From NCBI RefSeq assembly GCF_032854445.1, contig NC_088306.1, positions 25,017,764 through 25,081,763 of the forward strand: 64,000 nucleotides of DNA. The letters are read 5' to 3'. The notes under the pieces were generated by a model. That model was not told where the DNA came from. It did no database searches and saw only the letters and a list, made by a program, of their open reading frames with translations. Origin of the DNA: Liolophura sinensis. Taxonomy: Eukaryota > Mollusca > Polyplacophora > Chitonida > Chitonidae. Positions 45,816 through 57,338 of the stretch are shown here, in pieces (position 1 is the stretch's first letter; the number at the start of each line of letters is the position of its first letter). The translations under genes and the position numbers were made by a program.

Positions 45816-46916
45816 CCTAACACCCTATCGTGCAGTTGTAGGTATGTAGTTTTAGTATGTGGATGAAGTAATCACAATATCTTGATCATTTGTTCTTTAA
45901 TGGGGTATAAATGAACTTTGTAAAGAAAAAGAGTATTGGGTAATTTTTTGATACACTGATTGATTTCATGTTTGTGAGCCTAATATTTTTCTCCTTTTCA
46001 TATGTACAGTGTACATTGGCACTGTTAGTTGTTACTTGAAAGATTATTATCATTTTTTGTGGAAATATCTACCCTCCGTATTTTGAATTGACCAAATTCA
46101 ATATCTTCTAAGGTAGAAGATGTTCCGGTATGCCTGGATTTGTACTGTTTCTCTCATTTGCATAGTATCAAAACCTTACATTGCGAATGTCGATTCTTAA
46201 ACTGTTTCTTGCCTTTACATCCTCTCGTTTATGCATGTTTCAGGTGATGTACCTGATCCTGGTAAAAAAACCCTTCTTAGTGATTGAAAAGAGAGTTGTT
46301 ACTCTGGAAATAGATGGTTTGGTGATAGTATTTGCAAGTCACGTATTTAACATGTAATACGAGGAAGCCACACAGAATTCATGCAAAGGTGAGATTCCTA
46401 TGTGTTCTATATTCATTGTTTGTTTGTTTGTTTTGTTTTGTTAGATTTTTTTTATCATCTCGAAGCACAGTTGAAATGAAGATAGTACATGCACCAGGGT
46501 TCAAATGATCTCTGAAATTCTGGAAAGATATTAAATTTACTGAGGTTGCAAAGTGTTTGCCTAAGGTTTTGAAAAAGAATTTATTTTGGAATGTACATTT
46601 GAAAGCACTTAAATTTTTCAGTTTTAAATATTATGTTCTGATTGGACTGATAAATAAGCTAGCAAATATCCATTTACCTCCATTTTCTAGGTTGTAATTT
46701 AACTAATTGCTTCTTAAAACAAATTTCAAATTGGACACCATTTAGAGCCCTGATGTAATGCGGTCTCTTAGTATTAGCATCTTCTGTTAAACCAAGGATA
46801 TACTCTAGCAATGATTTCTTTTTTTTTTTTTCTTTTGAAGTAAGGTGAAGAATGCATGCTCAAATCTGATTTATAACCTTTTAATGTTCTCACCCATGTA
46901 GTCTTGCTCAAGTTTG
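45816..46916. other. AT-rich non-coding sequence
   Basis: Contains T-runs (46817-46832) and a TTTG microrepeat at 46419-46440. No gene recognised. Confidence 0.5.
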
Positions 46917-46930
46917 CTGGATACCACTTG

Positions 46931-47187
46931 GGGCCTCCGTGGCTCAGTCGGTTAGCACGCTAGCGCAGCGTAATGACCCAGAAGCCTCTCACCAATGCGG
47001 TCGCTGTGAGTTCAAGTCCAGCTCATGCTGGCTTCCTCTCCGGCCGTAAGTGGGAAGGTCTGCCAGCAACCTGCGGATGGTCGTGGGTTTCCCCCAGGCT
47101 CTGCCCGGTTTCCTCCCACCATAATGCTGGCCGCCGTCGTATAAGTGAAATATTCTTGAGTACGGCGTAAAACACCAATCAAATAAA
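46931..47187 (+). repeat. Complete family-1 SINE with 14-bp target-site duplication
   Basis: The best-preserved copy. Head GGGCCTCCGTGGCTCAGTCG, A-box-like TGGCTCAGTCGG, B-box-like GAGTTCAAGTCC, central GGTCTGCCAGCAACCTGCGG, 3' domain TTTCCTCCCACCATAATGCT and GAGTACGGCGTAAAACACCA. The direct repeat CTGGATACCACTTG lies at 46917-46930 and 47188-47201. The very short tail and exact duplication suggest a young insertion. Confidence 0.95.
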
Positions 47188-47201
47188 CTGGATACCACTT
47201 G

Positions 47202-48347
47202 CTTCATGGTAAAGTTTGCCAGTATTCACAAACTTGCCAGAGGTTGGTGGTTTACTCCAGGAGCTATTTTCTTCCACAAATATTTATATACCGCCATGGT
47301 AAAAGGGGAAAATTCTTGGATATGGCTGGAGACAAACATCATGTATCATATAAAGTTGTCTGTTGGTGCCTTTAACACACATGCAGTGTGGATACCCTTT
47401 GAATATCAGATAAATTATGATAAAACTAGAGGAATGAATTGCGTTGCAAACTGTTAATTTGAGGTATGTTTATGTACATGTGATTTCTGCGACCCATGGA
47501 TGTAGATTTTTTGGCCATTACACTATCAAAATGGTTTCCACTGCAGATGCTTGGTGGATCTGAGTCCATCAACTGAGAGCAAATGAAAGGCCAGACAAAG
47601 TGGAATGCCCAGTGAAGTCCCGTCATTCCCGAACTCCCTGATGGAGTTTCATTTGAGTATAGTATCTCTGTTTGACACTGAAGTTCACTGTTAAACATAA
47701 ATGTTTATTCAGCGATGGTTTGGTAAGATATTTTGTTATTTCTTCTGTCAGTTGGAAGATTAATAGTGGCTCAGAACACAGAGTCTAAAGCTTATCTACA
47801 ATGGAAGTCAAACCCCACTGAGACATGAAGTTGTGCAAATGTAATTTTGCATGGATATTTCCAAAAGGAAGCTTGTAAGTCAATGTATGCAGGCACATTT
47901 TTACATCAGGATAGAATGTATTGCCGCTGTGCATTTTTTATGCACATGTAATCTGTTTACTGTTTCCAACTGACAAATTTGTGAATGCTTTCGAATGAGC
48001 AGTTGATGGGGAAAAATATGTTGAGATACGGATTTCCACTGATTTTGTTTCTAATGACACAAATGTAAACTGAAACTAAGAATCTATATTTTTGTTATAA
48101 GATTATTGCCTCTAGATAATGTTGATGGAAAACAATTCAGTTTACATGTTACCCTAATTCCTCAACCATTTTGCATATGGAAGAGCAACTTTCAGCTCAA
48201 TTTGTGCACATTTTTGGATTCTTGATCTTATTTTTTTTTAAAAATTTTTGGACACAGAACTACATTGGTTGGGTTGGTCAATTTCAGTGCTTCACATGAA
48301 GTATAATTTTATCAGTCTACACAGAGTAATTCCTTCACAATATGCTG

Positions 48348-48349
<2 letters not shown>
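47202..48349. other. Non-coding sequence
   Basis: AT-rich with no recognised gene or repeat family. Confidence 0.5.

Positions 48350-48399
<50 letters not shown>
48350..48399. repeat. (TA)n microsatellite
   Basis: About 25 uninterrupted TA dinucleotides. Confidence 0.95.
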
Positions 48400-48402
<3 letters not shown>

Positions 48403-49269
48403 ACACATGAAAAGTTTGAAGAATTACAGTACATCATCAAGAGTTGAAGCTACAATCTAACTCTTCAGTATGTATAGTTTCGTGTTGACACCTGTAAATG
48501 GATGGTGTTTGTGCTTCGTTTGTTTTGATGTTGTACGCTTATTGCCTTCAAATTATTTGTATTAAAAATGATTCATTTTAGTTTTTATGACAAAATGAAG
48601 CTGTAGTTTTTCTTTTAAATGGTTTCATATGGAAGTTTCATATTGCCAGTGGATGTGTTTCCTGTTCAGTGCTGTTCAATATAAGCTGAGATAACATTTG
48701 ACAAGTTCTGTGTTTTGCATCAAGTATTAAAGTTTTGGTGTAACAGTTAATTCCAGGTAATTAAGACAGTTTGATCTGTGTGGGTCAGAAGCATTTGAAG
48801 GATTCCTATTAGAGTTTTTATTAGAGTAAACGCTTATCTTCATTTGAGTGACATCTCTTATAATGCAGCGAATTTGCTCAAAAGTTGTACATGTAATTAA
48901 CATTTTCTTGTGTTTAGCTGTCTGTTCATTCCTATGTTAGAGATGTATATGTAAGAAAAGCGTTTGCTTTAAAGGGCAAAATCACATTCTTACATACTCA
49001 GTGTTTTAATCAGAAAAAGATGTAATGAAAGACTTTATGTATCATACATGTGTGTAGTCACACATTACTTACCCCGCATACATAAGCCCTTATTACTGTT
49101 CGAATCTTTTGTTGATATGCTGAAGTTAGATCCTTAGCTGTGCCTGTAGCAAGTCACATGACTTGTGTGGCCAGCTTTCCACTGTTAAAGGTGCGTTTTG
49201 TCAAACCTGTGTTTGAATAAATTAATAATATTGTCATATGAATTATTGCTTGATTTGATTTGGACTTCA
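48400..49269. other. AT-rich non-coding sequence
   Basis: Nothing recognised. Confidence 0.5.
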
Positions 49270-49500
49270 AAGGTAATAGACAGTTACTTTTTGGTAGCAC
49301 TATGAAGACTTCTGCAAGTCTACTGTGAAGTCGAAAATAAAATCAAAGGAGGTTTTTGTTAATTTGCCATGGATTTCGTTGGTAATTTACAGTCGTTTGC
49401 TCTGTAATACTACAATGACAGCTGCAAATCTACTGGTAAGCCTGTAATAAAACCACATTGAGATTTAATAATTTTTTGCATTGGAGTTATTGGCAGTTGT
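49270..49500. repeat. Degenerate tandem duplication, about 108-bp period
   Basis: GGTAATAGACAGTTACTTTT (49271) recurs as GGTAATTTACAGTCGTTTGC (about 49380) and weakly as TTATTGGCAGTTG (about 49487). The interiors share CTGCAAGTCTACTGTGAAG versus CTGCAAATCTACTGGTAAG and AAAATCAAAGGAG versus AAAACCACATTGAG. Confidence 0.55.
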
Positions 49501-50039
49501 TGTGTACAATGGTATTGTAGCGATTTGTTTTCTTTTTGTAGATATAATCTTCTTAACTATACAGATATCCGAGTTCCAAGTCACACCGTTTACCACAGGG
49601 GAAAGCACAATATTGGTAGCGTGAAGCACCCAGTGTCGAACTCTGGAGCAATATCTGTATACTTCTGGAGACGTCCGCTACTATGGATTCTTTTGAATGT
49701 CAGCTCGGTCAGTCCGTGTCATTCAGGAGTATGTTCGGGAAAACCCCTAGTTAGCTCTGAACTTCGAATAAGCCAGAAAAGTCCGATTTCAAGGTTCAAC
49801 AAACAGCAGCAACAGTTTTATTAAAATAGAGTAACAGGGGTATGTATATATATATATCTAAAGGTGCAGGTACTGTGTACAGGCACGACATCTGTACTTC
49901 AGAAGGTTGGGGTAACTGTGTTAGGGATATCTCAGGGAGGTATTAATCCTAGTGCTGTTGTGATACCGGTATGTCCTACTGGTGTTATATAGACAATATG
50001 TCAGCCATATGTGGGGAAATTATCAGCAAATAATACTTC

Positions 50040-50540
50040 CAGGTCTTCTCTGGGAGTAATAGTTCCAGAAATGGTCCAGTAATAACTTGGGAAAACGAGT
50101 TCCCATATCTGGGACTCGGCGTCTCACTGTGCCAAAACTGGGAATGCTAGTCCCATTATTGCTTAGGGGCACCTATGGACAACTTATCCCAGTATAAATG
50201 TTTCAGCACATACTTGGGAATTATAAAATTTTGGTCCAGAAAATCCCAGTTACAAACTATTGAAATATACTGTCTCAGTCATGGTTGGGAATATCAGTCC
50301 CACAGCCTGGGAACACTTGTGTCACAATTTGGAACTAGCAGTCCCACTGTCTCTTGGTATGCTCTAAAGCTGAAATCCCACTTCATTGCTGACAACTTGT
50401 CTAGTTACTACTTTAAACTGCTTATATAAATGTAAAATACCTTCCTTAGAAAGCTAACTAGGTGGAAATTGAGATGTTAACACGACGGTGGTCCGAGATC
50501 ATCTGGGACTAAAAGTGGGAATTTGCCCAGTATTTATAGT
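50040..50540. repeat. Dyad-rich minisatellite-like stretch (TGGGA / TCCCA)
   Basis: Short inverted motifs recur every 30-45 bp: ACTTGGGAAAACGAGTTCCC, CTGGGAATGCTAGTCCCA, TTGGGAATATCAGTCCCACA, CTGGGAACACTTGTG, GGAACTAGCAGTCCCACT, and CTGGGACTAAAAGTGGGAAT near 50505. Spacing is irregular. A 84-codon open frame crosses it without recognisable motifs. Confidence 0.6.
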
Positions 50541-51940
50541 CTACGCTCATAAATATTCATGAGTACCAAGGTTTGTACTCAGGGCACTGATTGGCTAACA
50601 CCGAAGTCACAACATCTATGTATAGAAATACTATACATGTACATGCGTATCTGATCTCATGGCGCAAAAATCTAACTGTAAATAGATTTTAAAAATGAAA
50701 AGATGAACAATAACTTGTAAGTAGAAGGGAGATGATGAGCCTGTAGAGTGAAACTATTTACTTTCGCAAATACAAGTCAATGCCCCTATTGAAACTCTTC
50801 AGTATGAGTTTAACACTAAGGGATGTCGTAAAGTAGAAAACCTCGTAAAACGGCAGTTCAGCGTGAACGACGATCGTGCGCGGGGAAACAACAACGAAAA
50901 AAAAATGGTTTAGTGTCTTAAACTTGGTACAAAGGACGATTTATGCCAAAATCATGCCACTCAGTGAGTACTGATGTTGTTTTAAGATGCTGTACGTAGT
51001 TTGTTACAACAAGAATATGTCCAAAAGTAATGGAAACTTTACTAGAATTTGTCACTTCAAAATATTAACAATGGCGGATGTTTTGCCAAAATTAAGGTCG
51101 CTAGAAAAATGTTGTTTGCAACCCAGCCAAACAATATCTGATCACCATGCCTGGAGAGAAACTCCTTCAACATGTCAATGTATTATATGTGAAATATGGT
51201 CATCTAATTAAATCATCAAGTGTTAAAATTCTTACGTTGGAAAGGACAGGGGTAAACGGAAACTGTGTCCTTCAAAAGTTATATCAAGGCGCCAAAAACA
51301 ACTTGCGCTCATGAGTCCACAAAGTATCCTGTCTCTATATGTTCAAAATCTTTCAAAATATTCCACAAAAATTCTAATTTAATTTAAGGATATCTCTAAC
51401 CCATAAAAATTTACATTCTACAGGTAAAACCTATGTCTACTTTATGGAAAAGGCAGTAAATTAACCCCTAACCTCCCATGCAATTATATGAACATCATTA
51501 AGTGAAAATATACTACAGTTTTGAGTGTACATATGCAAACAGTACATCTTGTAAATCTACAGTGGAAAAAACTGGTCACAAAATTGCCAGCATTTTTCAC
51601 TGTGAACATACAGTGTCATTTTATACAGCGTATACAGGTTCAAATTACCTGATTCCAATCTTTTTGAAAGTGTCTTGTCGAAGAAACTGTTGAACATTTT
51701 CTGTTTAAATGTGCTAGGTACATGCACACTCCTGACAAAGCTAACTTTTTTAATGATCTTATTTGTGCAGGGGAACGCAGACCTTGTATAGAAGCTGTGC
51801 TGAAACTGATGAGAAATATACAAACGGTGTTTAAAGCTTCTGGAAATTGCATTCTTTGTTGCCATAGGTTTTGATTCTACCCTGCATGTGTTTCCCTCAG
51901 AAATATGAGCCATGTAGGTCTCCTTATTGCATCATCACCC
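50541..51940. other. AT-rich non-coding sequence
   Basis: No gene recognised. A 118-codon minus frame at 51557-51913 lacks identifiable motifs. Confidence 0.45.
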
Positions 51941-51944
51941 CACT

Positions 51945-52440
51945 GACGTCGTTCCGTTCCAACCCCTGGTGATAGACACTGCCACCTTCCGTGTCACAGA
52001 ATCCAACGACGGGTAGAATTCCGACGACTCGGCACCTTTCCACCGCCGGCTTCGCGCAGCGCCTTACCCCCACAGCCACCTCGGCTTATGCCGGCCGTTT
52101 ACGTAGTGAGATCGCTGACTGCTGGAGGTCCTCACGAATCCAACTACCGATTTGGTGGTGTTGCTGGCGAAGGGGCACACTTATGTACTGCCCTTGTGGG
52201 AGCCAGAAACTTGCTCAAGGCTCCGTGTTGCAGCCGCCGTGTCTTCCCCGAATGCAGGGGGCGCGGGCCGGAATGGGCGGAGGAACAGGTTCCAGAGGAT
52301 AGGACCATGCCCCGGCTGTACAGGCAAGGCACAGTGCACCCTCAACGACTTCCAAAAGTGCGTGGTGTACGTAGCCAACGCATTCCACTGAGGCCTGGCA
52401 TGTAGGTGCGTTTGGGGGACTGCGCGTAGAGAGACTTCCT
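51945..52440. other. GC-rich block with overlapping open frames
   Basis: Composition jumps abruptly from AT-rich to GC- and CpG-rich at about 51940 and falls back after about 52440. Frames are open in several registers on both strands (for example 51991-52302, 52088-52405, 52152-52391 and minus 52181-52594). One + frame has regularly spaced cysteines (GPCPGCTGKAQCTLNDFQKC). This could be a coding relic or exon of a cysteine-rich protein, a CpG island, or a repeat; I cannot decide. Confidence 0.3.
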
Positions 52441-52555
52441 TTGAAGAGACTCGATTTTGTGCTTTAATAACTGCAATTGCTTTGTTATCTACAATACTTT
52501 TTTGCCATTGATTTCTCTTATTGTAAAACATATATTTTAACCAACCCACTGCCAC

Positions 52556-52747
52556 GAATTTTCCTATTGGCGGGATTTGTGGCCCTGTTAACAAACGGAG
52601 AGAATTAAAAACAAACTTTTACCCCACTACGTCGTTTCTATTTTAACTTAGTATTCTTATTAAATTCAAATAACTTAAAGAAAGCCTTTCTCAACTCACA
52701 CGTGATAGAGGATCGGTGTTCTTATTGAACTTTATGAACAATTAGGC

Positions 52748-52809
<62 letters not shown>

Positions 52810-53018
52810 GTAGGTAATTTACGCCAGATATTAAACGACATGGGGAAAGTTTACAGGCTTGTATTATACTACAATATTATCAGTGTTTTTAACTGCTCAC
52901 ATTCTCTCCACAAATTCACTTAGCAGCTCCGGCTCTCTCCTGATAAACCGGAGCAACCACTCAGACTAAAGGCGTGTGTTCGTCAGTGTTAGACATGCGC
53001 AGAATACGTGTGTCGGTT
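52556..53018. repeat. Repeat block X, copy 1
   Basis: Collinear with 60238-60690: TTACCCCACT(A/T)CGT, GGTGTTCTTATT, GGTAATTTACGCCAG(A/G)TAT, AGTGTTTT, CTCTCTCCTGATA and CAGTG(T/A)TAGA-CTGCGCAGA-type pieces. The copy carries a TA/TG microsatellite that copy 2 lacks. It borders the Gypsy element on its left. Confidence 0.8.
52748..52811. repeat. Compound (TA)n(TG)n microsatellite
   Basis: An uninterrupted AT run is followed by TG repeats with one CG interruption. It lies inside repeat block X. Confidence 0.95.
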
Positions 53019-53023
53019 TTTAA

Positions 53024-53345
53024 TTGTTACGAAGTAACAAATCGATCTATCAAGCACAGAATGGAACATATGGTAGCGATTTGAACCTTTATTCCAACAA
53101 ACTCCGGGTTAGTTGGCGTGCGCCAATAGATGGTAGTCACCTAGCCACTGACAACCCGAGGCGTAGTTCTTGCGAACTGCAGCTTGTCAGTCTCTCCTTG
53201 GCTCGGCTTACAGCCGCATTTAAAGGGAATCGCCTGATTTGGTGCCCGGACGCCGTCTACCTGCAAATACTTGCATAGAAAGATCAAGGGTTACGACATA
53301 ACCCTCGCCTCTGAGGTTACTCGTCCTCGAGTAATTTTACTACAA
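53024..53345 (-). repeat. LTR-like sequence (3' side of the element)
   Basis: Starts TGTTACGAAGTAACAAATCG on the + strand. It shares CAAATCGAT, TGGTAGC-ATTT, CACTGACAACC-GAG, TAGTTCT and GATTTGGTGC with 57341-57590 in the same order. TGTTAC is a common Gypsy LTR start. The exact right end is uncertain. Confidence 0.6.
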
Positions 53346-54064
53346 AGGCGTAGAATATGGTAACACTTATTAATAACCAGCCAAAAGATTAACAAAACAG
53401 TTGTTACTAAAGTGATTGTAAAGAGTAAAAGAACACAGAAAAGTTTAGTGATAATCCAGCCAATCTGTCACTTCCGTCGGGGTTTTCTTCTCGGCGACGC
53501 CTTGACACTGGATTCCGATATCAGTGCCAGCACGTGGGTTTGTCTGGTGCTGGCGTGCACCATCTTGATTTCGCTGAATCTGGACAGGGTAGGCCTATGT
53601 CGGCTTGTGTAGCAACGTGTTGCTTTCTTGCTGAATCGATGAAGCTTTGTCTTCCAGAATTATTGGGTTATTATCGGGCACGAACTTTCTTTGAGTGTCC
53701 TTTTCGCTGGGGTGCATACACTGGCTGAGGCCTGGTCGCCTTTCTAACTTTGGCCGAACACCCGGGCTCAGGCATCTCCGGATTCGGCGTGTGCCGGTTA
53801 GCACTGGGCCGCCCTCGCAAGCCTCTCTGACTGTAGATGCATACTCTACACTTTTGTTTCTTAGTGGCGTGCTTGTCAGCCACGTGCTGCATTACCTTTT
53901 CGGTGGAAATGAATATCACTGAGGAATTCATTCAACAAGTCTCACTGCAGATTTAATTCGCTCCATTGGAAGCCGATCTTATGAATGAGGAACAGCCCAA
54001 TCCGCGAAGGTATTAATATTCTCTGTCAGCCCGTGATTGGTTAAACGGTATACTTGATAGACTG
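53346..54064 (-). other. Region between integrase C-terminus and LTR
   Basis: Complex sequence that may be the 3' end of the element. A minus frame at 53671-53931 (EKVMQHVADKHATKKQKCRV) has a His/Cys-containing start but no family I can name. No polypurine tract was identified with confidence. Confidence 0.35.
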
Positions 54065-54789
54065 TCAAGGTCCGAGGCAATTTACGCGTACGTTTATTAC
54101 TTTCCTGTCGTGGCGTACGCCAGCGTCATGGATCGCTGTTGAATGTTCCAAGGCAATCTGTGGCGCTGCTTCTTCGATCTGTTCATTAATTCTCTCCTCA
54201 AACGGCATCAGAATGTCCACGTGAATGACCTTTGGCTTTTCCAGTCTGCAGATCACTATAGCAATCAATGATCTCATACGATCCACGCCAAAAGTGCTGC
54301 AGCTTCGGGATTAGGCCATTCAGACGTTAAGACGTGTACAACCACACTTTATCGCCTGTGTGAAATTCCTGCCAATTATAATTTGTTATCATGAAGCCTT
54401 TCCTGACGACGAAGCAAATCCCCAAGGTAGTTTTGTGCAATTTCATGGGTTGAGGGCATGTGGTCTTTCAGTTCGTTTACTGAGTTGAAGTGGCGGGACA
54501 TCCCGAGACCATCTACGGACATCTACGGACGTCTCCCTACAATACCATGCGATTCGGGGTGGTAGGGTTTGGACCTCGTCTTGCGTATTCCTAGCAGCGA
54601 TCACAGAACATTCATTAGGATCAACCCAAATCGACGCCCTTGGTTGGTGTGGATAATACGTAGTACACTATAGCGACGGATTACATCACCAACAAGCTTT
54701 CTAGCAACAGTTTTGGCGTCCATGTTTTAAACCCTAAAAGCTTCGGGCCATATGACGAAGTATCTTGCACCACTAGGATGTAAGTTTCC
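54065..54789 (-). pseudogene. Gypsy integrase core and C-terminal relic
   Basis: Minus-strand frames broken by stops keep integrase landmarks: an ARYFVIWPEAF stretch near the first catalytic Asp site (the Asp itself is not preserved), NMDAKTVARKLVGDVI, then IIHTNQGRRFG, where the second catalytic Asp of the DDE triad is Asn, then SKPYHPESHG, and a C-terminal KPKVIHVDILMPFE typical of the GPY/F end. Frameshifts follow the third catalytic region. Non-functional. Confidence 0.75.
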
Positions 54790-55221
54790 TCATAGAGTTT
54801 TAGGTAAGGATCCTAGCAACTCCACTGCAATCCTTTCCATGGGTAGTTCAGCATCAGTACACTGCATCGGAGCTCTTCTGTGTCGATCATGAGATTTTCG
54901 CTTGGCACAACGCTTACAAATCCTGCACAAGCGCCGCACGTCTTTCTCAGGTCCTGGCCAATAGAACTGGTGTCTTACATCACTCAGTGTTTTGTTGACA
55001 CCAAGATGTCCCCAGCAGGGGAATTGTGACAGTACTTGAGTGGTAAAAGCAGTTTTCAGCTTGTCTTTTTCGTCCATTTCTACCTGCCAGTAGCCATTCA
55101 AGGAGTCATCTACTCTAGGAAGCTGATAGGCGTCCTCGTCAATTACCATATTCAGAAACCGATGGTCGATGCAAAATCTTTGGCTGCCCTCCTTTTTATG
55201 CACCAAAACTGCAGATGACAC
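54790..55221 (-). pseudogene. Gypsy pol relic: RT start fused to integrase zinc domain
   Basis: A 143-codon open frame begins with the RT finger region (LVHKKEGSQRFCIDHRFLN), passes DAYQLPRVDDSLN and GYWQVEMDEKDKLKTAFTT, and then jumps straight to HLGVNKTLSDVRHQFYWPG and the H2C2 zinc motif (CRICKRCAKRKS). The RT palm with its YxDD catalytic site, the thumb and RNase H are gone. The fusion is in frame, so one large deletion is enough to explain it. Confidence 0.85.
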
Positions 55222-55685
55222 CCTATTTGATGACTCGATAACCTCTTTACTCAGCAGGGTTGTGGCTCTTTAATTCATTTTGGTTCGCACCTGAGGAGAG
55301 ACACGCCAGGGCTGTTGCCATGTAGATCTCGACGTTCCAGTGTCAATATGGTGTTGAACTACCTTCGTACGCCCAAGAGTAGGTTTCCAGCAAAAAGCTG
55401 AGCATACCTATTCAGCGGGCACCTGGTTTTTCTCTTTTAGTCCATACTCAGATAAACTGTTGCTTCCAGTACATCAAGATAGCTGTTTGGTGTTGCCTCA
55501 CCTTGAGTCGAATGCGTCATGAGGACGGCCCTGGTGGTATGCAAATAACCCAAAGTAGACTCCCAATACAACTTCTCGGGCTCATCTGACAAGTTTTTTA
55601 GTCTGATAGGAACGCCTCGCCCTCTTGAAACCAAACTTCTGGCCGTAATACGCCCTTCTTTTGGCTCCGAGGCTTAATACAGGCC
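55222..55685 (-). pseudogene. Gypsy pol relic between protease and RT
   Basis: Minus-strand pieces such as GRTKVVQHHIDTGTSRSTWQ near 55370 are the typical linker and start of Gypsy RT. A 65-codon frame at 55437-55634 (PIRLKNLSDEPEKLYWESTL) may be part of the protease-RT spacer. Several stops interrupt it. Confidence 0.65.
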
Positions 55686-57326
55686 TTAGCTGCCGAAAGG
55701 CACTGCTCTGTCTCCGAATGAAGGCCTGTGCATTGCCCGTATAACTACGTCTTTGAATAATGATACACGGCAGCAACTTAGACTCTCTTCTTTCATCTGT
55801 ACCCAGACAACTGCAAAGCGTAAACGACTTCGCCCGAGATCAAGAATGCATTTGTATTCCCGCATGAAGTCCAAAGCCAATAGGCCTTGACCTTCGATCA
55901 TGGCAACCACAGCTTTGTGTTTCACAAGACGTCCCGCAATTTCGAAGTCAAAACACGCATATCCCCGCGTAGGCAAAGGCTTACCATCCGCCAATTTCAA
56001 CGTTTGTCCCATCTGTAAAAGTGCAGGTCGCCTACATTTCTGTATCTTGTCGAAATTCTGGTAAGAGATTGTCGTCACACCTGCACCCGCGTCTATGACA
56101 CGTTCAGCCGATTCATCGTTCACTTTACAGGGAATACACAAACCACGTCCAAGATTACGTAGGATTGTCCCCAAGGTTTTCACCTCTTGTGTGTTATGTG
56201 TCTTCTGTTGGTAGTGGCTGGCCTGACCAATTGAACTCCCTCGCTTCGGATTCGGCCACTCATGTTTATAGTGAATTACGTCTACACAGCCGAAGCAACT
56301 GTCTGCCGTTTTTTTTTTTTTTTTTTTGTTGCGTCTTCTTTGAGTCTGTCGTGGCTGCTTTCCGACTGAGAATTTCGCAGTGAGTTCCTGGATGAGCTCC
56401 ACTATTTCCTTGCGGGTACGCGCTCCCTCGTATGGACTTTTATGACAGGCTAGTTCGTTCGCCACTCCCCTCACCTTTGATCCCAGACCAGACCGCGTGT
56501 CTTCGGCCCATTGGCAAGTGTATAATTGCACGACCATTTGTAGCGTTTCAACTAAAGTGTTTGGGTGAGTTCTCTGAATTCGAAGTCGCATCTCCGAATC
56601 CACCAGAGCTTCTACAAGTTGGTCCTTCAGTAACGTGTCCAGAACTTCCGCTGCCGCTTTGGGATAGCCAAAGACTACAAGTTTACTGATCGCTTTCCGG
56701 GGTTCCAAGAATGACTCCTCAGTTTTTAACCGTCTTCCATGTGGTTCGGACTTGTACAATTCCTCCAAGTTTGGCGGAGCAAACCATTGCCGCAGAGCCT
56801 TTACCATTGTCCTGTAGTTTGAACCTGTCCCACTGCCTACATGGCTGGGTACTTGATGTGCAGCTCCTCGCAAAATAACGAAACGGTATAAGCCTTTCTC
56901 GTGTTCGCTCCACTGGTTGATTTTAGAACGACCCTCACAGTGAGTTTCATAATCAATCCATGGACTACACCCGTCGAAACATGCGGGATGCACGAACGGC
57001 TTTCGGCCCTTAGTCATGGCTCCTAGAGAACCCTCGAGCCTTTGCTGGATACTAAAGCCAACTGCGGGTGTAATAAGCTCTGTACTTGATTGGCTTCCCG
57101 GCGATTTCACATCAACGCTCGCAAAGAGTTCCGTATGACGGCCAATTCCTGAATCTGCTCCTTTGCATCGGGTACACTTGGTCACGTAATCGGTGCCTTC
57201 CGATGTATGATCTAGGAAACCATCATCTGGGTGCGATCGTCCCGTGAGATAAGCTCTCCAGTCCGGATCACGCCTGGCGTCAGCCAGAGAACTCATTGCT
57301 CTACTGGTCGCGTCTAGCGGATCCAA
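55686..57326 (-). pseudogene. Gypsy gag-protease long open frame with broken motifs
   Basis: A 546-codon frame that opens with a TTG just downstream of the primer-binding-site-like string; the true start is uncertain. Residues about 120-290 match Gypsy gag capsid (YRFVILRGAAHQV, ALRQWFAPPNLEELYKSE, LVEALVDSEMRLRI). A lysine-rich run follows, then a zinc knuckle at about 344-356 whose last Cys is replaced by Trp (CFGCVDVIHYKHEW). Residues 410-500 are an aspartic protease with an active-site loop reading DAG instead of D-[S/T]-G and a conserved LLALDFMREYKCILDL end. The frame is long, yet its key residues are lost. Confidence 0.85.
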
Positions 57327-57338
57327 CCGCTGCCACCA
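57327..57338 (-). other. Primer-binding-site-like motif
   Basis: TGGTGGCAGCGG on the minus strand lies directly between the 5' LTR-like sequence and the gag frame, where a tRNA primer would pair (TGG complements the CCA end). I did not assign the tRNA. Confidence 0.5.

Noticed and set aside
51557-51913. 118-codon minus-strand frame
   Set aside because: Low-complexity composition, no homology recognised, and overlapping frames are equally open.
56165-56689. Plus-strand frames opposite the Gypsy gag-protease region
   Set aside because: They are shadows of the minus-strand coding relic.
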